DNA of 13,534 nt from Nitrospirota bacterium. GTDB lineage: Bacteria; Nitrospirota; UBA9217. The stretch covers positions 1 through 13,534 of the forward strand of contig DAIDTZ010000170.1 in NCBI GenBank assembly GCA_027456925.1, in the 5' to 3' direction. The notes beneath the pieces were generated by a model. The model was not told the origin of the DNA, did no database searches, and saw nothing but the letters and a program-made list of their open reading frames with translations. Below, piece by piece: positions 10,318-13,534 of this stretch (position 1 is the stretch's first letter; every line of letters begins with the position of its first letter). The translations under genes and the position numbers were made by a program.

Positions 10318-12408
10318 TTGGCTAGGCAGTACTCACTGGAAAATACACGTAACATCGGTATTATGGCTCACATCGACGCCGGGAAAACGACGACGACGGA
10401 GCGCATTCTCTATTATACCGGCGTTTCTTATAAGATCGGCGAAGTGCACGACGGCACGGCAGTCATGGACTGGATGGTGCAGGAGCAGGAGCGCGGCATC
10501 ACGATTACGTCTGCAGCGACAACCTGTTTCTGGCGCGATAAGCGCATCAATATCATTGATACTCCCGGCCACGTCGATTTCACCATCGAAGTGGAGCGCT
10601 CGCTCCGCGTACTCGATGGCGCAGTGGCTGCCTTCGACTCGGTCAGCGGTGTAGAACCCCAATCAGAGACGGTGTGGCGTCAGGCAGACAAGTATAAAGT
10701 TCCGCGCATCGCGTTCATGAACAAGATGGATCGTATTGGTGCGGACTTCTATATGAGCGTGCAGAGCATGATCGACCGGCTCGGTGCGAACGCAGTGCCG
10801 ATCCAACTCCCCGTCGGGGCAGAGGACAAATTCCGCGGCTGTATCGATCTGGTGAAGATGAAGGCCGTTCTTTTTGATGATGAAACTCTTGGCGCGAAAT
10901 ATGTCGTTGAAGACATTCCGGCGGATCTCCTTCCCAAGGCAAAAGAGTACCGCGAAAAGATGATCGAAAAGATCGCCGACGCTGATGACACCGTCATGGA
11001 AAAATTTTTGAACGGCGAGACGCCGACGGAAGCGGAGATCATGACAGCGATCCGTAAAGGCACGATTGCCATGTCTATTTTCCCGGTGATTTGCGGATCG
11101 GCATTCAAGAACAAGGGTGTGCAGCTTCTTCTTGATGCAGTTGTTGATTATCTTCCATCTCCGCTGGATATTCCTGCGGTCAAAGGCATTGGCCCCAAGG
11201 GAGAGGAAGTGATTCGTACTGCTTCCGACAGCGAGCCCTTTGCAGGCATTGCATTTAAAATCATGACCGATCCTTTTGTTGGTCAGCTCACCTTTGTCCG
11301 GGTCTATTCCGGGACGCTGACTTCCGGATCATATGTCTATAATTCCACCAAGGGAACAAGGGAGCGTGTCGGCAGGCTGCTCAAAATGCATGCTAATAAG
11401 CGCGAAGAGATTGAGCAGATATATGCAGGCGATATTTGCGCTGCGGTGGGCCTCAAGAGTACACTTACGGGACATACGATCTGTGATGAGAATAAACCCG
11501 TTATTCTGGAAGCCATGATCTTTCCGGAGCCGGTGATCTCCGTTGCCATTGAACCGAAAACCAAAGCAGACCAGGAGAAGCTCGGCTTCTCGCTTCAGAA
11601 GCTCATGCAGGAAGATCCGTCGTTCCGCGTGCATACTGACACGGAGACGGGTCAGACGATTATTCAGGGTATGGGTGAATTGCATCTGGAGATCATCGTA
11701 GATCGGTTATTGCGCGAGTTTAAGGTTGACGCAAACGTCGGTAAGCCTCAGGTTGCGTATCGTGAAACGATCAAAAAGAAAGTTACCGCGGAAGGCAAAT
11801 TCATCCGTCAGTCCGGCGGTCGTGGTCAGTACGGTCACGTGGTTCTTGAGCTCGAACCGCAGGAGCCGGGCAAAGGGTTTGAGTTCGTTAACAAGACTGT
11901 TGGCGGCTCGGTGCCCAAGGAATATGTTGCTCCGACGCAGAAGGGCATCGAGGAAGCCATGCAGAATGGCGTGCTCGCCGGATATCCCGTTGTCGATATA
12001 AAGATTACGCTTATAGATGGTTCCTATCATGATGTTGATTCCTCGGAAATGGCATTCAAGATCGCCGGCTCCATGGGATTCAAGGAAGGCGCGGCAAAGG
12101 CCAACCCGGCACTCCTCGAACCGATCATGGCAGTTGAGGTTGTATGTGCCGAGGAATATATGGGAGACATCATCGGCGACCTCAGTTCGCGTCGCGGGCG
12201 TGTGCAGGGGATGAATATGAGAGGCGCGGGCAGGGTTATCACGGCGCAGGTGCCGCTCTCGGAAATGTTCGGTTATGCAACTGACATAAGATCCAAGACC
12301 CAGGGACGGGCGACTTACACGATGCAGTTCGCTCACTACGAAGAAGTGCCGAAAAACATATCAGAGCAGATTATTGCCAAAGTAAAAGGCGAAGCAGTTA
12401 AAAAATAA
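10318..12408 (+). CDS. fusA: Elongation factor G
   Basis: This 696-aa translocase GTPase has canonical EF-G length. It drives tRNA and mRNA movement after peptide transfer and, with RRF, splits ribosomes. G motifs: AHIDAGKT (17-24), RGITI with the switch I threonine, DTPGHVDF (from 81), NKMD (135-138) and GSAFKNKG as G5. Domain II follows from about 290 and domain III from about 405 (with GMGELHLEIIVDRL). Domain IV contains GQYGHVVLELEP and the tip loop DGSYHDVDSSE, where H571 corresponds to E. coli H583. Domain V has GDLSSRRGRVQGM. The start is TTG at 10318, with GGAGG (10308-10312) ending 5 nt before it. The next in-frame ATG is codon 16, which would cut into the P-loop region, so TTG is well supported. 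Sampled stretches of the central and 3' parts use many more T-ending codons than rpoB or tuf. It looks like the main EF-G, not a mitochondrial-type or Tet-protection paralogue. Confidence 0.98.
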   Translation: MARQYSLENTRNIGIMAHIDAGKTTTTERILYYTGVSYKIGEVHDGTAVMDWMVQEQERGITITSAATTCFWRDKRINIIDTPGHVDFTIEVERSLRVLDGAVAAFDSVSGVEPQSETVWRQADKYKVPRIAFMNKMDRIGADFYMSVQSMIDRLGANAVPIQLPVGAEDKFRGCIDLVKMKAVLFDDETLGAKYVVEDIPADLLPKAKEYREKMIEKIADADDTVMEKFLNGETPTEAEIMTAIRKGTIAMSIFPVICGSAFKNKGVQLLLDAVVDYLPSPLDIPAVKGIGPKGEEVIRTASDSEPFAGIAFKIMTDPFVGQLTFVRVYSGTLTSGSYVYNSTKGTRERVGRLLKMHANKREEIEQIYAGDICAAVGLKSTLTGHTICDENKPVILEAMIFPEPVISVAIEPKTKADQEKLGFSLQKLMQEDPSFRVHTDTETGQTIIQGMGELHLEIIVDRLLREFKVDANVGKPQVAYRETIKKKVTAEGKFIRQSGGRGQYGHVVLELEPQEPGKGFEFVNKTVGGSVPKEYVAPTQKGIEEAMQNGVLAGYPVVDIKITLIDGSYHDVDSSEMAFKIAGSMGFKEGAAKANPALLEPIMAVEVVCAEEYMGDIIGDLSSRRGRVQGMNMRGAGRVITAQVPLSEMFGYATDIRSKTQGRATYTMQFAHYEEVPKNISEQIIAKVKGEAVKK

Positions 12409-12460
12409 TTGAGTTATTAATTATATTTGATTTTACACTTCCTCAGAGGAGGCGAACACC

Positions 12461-13534
<1,074 letters not shown>

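Noticed and set aside
12409..12439. Possible tuf promoter: TTGAGT (12409-12414) and TACACT (12434-12439)
   Set aside because: Each box matches only 4 of 6 and the 19-nt spacer is too long; the sequence is simply A/T-rich spacer.

Overview
This window is a housekeeping locus from a Gram-negative-type bacterium. It is the junction of the rpoBC operon (rplJ-rplL-rpoB-rpoC) and the str operon (rpsL-rpsG-fusA-tuf). All eight genes lie on the + strand and together fill almost the whole window. rplJ is cut by the left edge and tuf by the right edge. I found no mobile element, CRISPR array, tRNA, rRNA, toxin or defence gene, and no unknown protein-coding gene.

Organism: coding GC is moderately high, and most genes prefer G or C at the third codon position. 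RpoB (1330 aa) has the large insertion (beta SI2-like) ahead of the conserved GDKMAGRHGNKG segment. RpoC (1382 aa) has about 185 residues inserted between the two trigger-loop halves (SI3-like). These insertions fit Proteobacteria, Desulfobacterota, Nitrospirota and relatives rather than Firmicutes or Actinobacteria. The EF-Tu and RpoC sequences look to me most like Nitrospirota or Desulfobacterota, but this is recollection of family sequences and not a search.

Layout: the rplJ 3' end (1-306) is followed by rplL (374-748), with a small hairpin between them. The 218-nt rplL-rpoB gap is the most structured non-coding stretch. It holds a strong terminator-like hairpin (774-818), an overlapping second inverted repeat, and a long A/T-rich imperfect palindrome (865-945). 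rpoB (967-4959) and rpoC (5071-9219) are separated by 111 nt with two more hairpins. The 163-nt rpoC-rpsL gap contains a perfect-consensus sigma-70 promoter (TTGACA, 17 nt, TATAAT), which starts a new transcription unit: rpsL (9383-9754), rpsG (9818-10288), fusA (10318-12408) and tuf (12461 to the end).

The products form the transcription-translation core: ribosomal stalk proteins L10 and L7/L12, the two large RNA polymerase subunits, two 30S proteins (S12 for decoding, S7 for the head and E site), and the two elongation GTPases that dock on the stalk. The points worth a second look are regulatory and compositional: the layered structures before rpoB, hairpins near the rpoC and tuf ribosome binding sites, the ideal str promoter, non-AUG starts in rpoC, rpsL and fusA, and the low GC3 of parts of fusA next to GC3-rich tuf. 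I see no evidence for a novel system.
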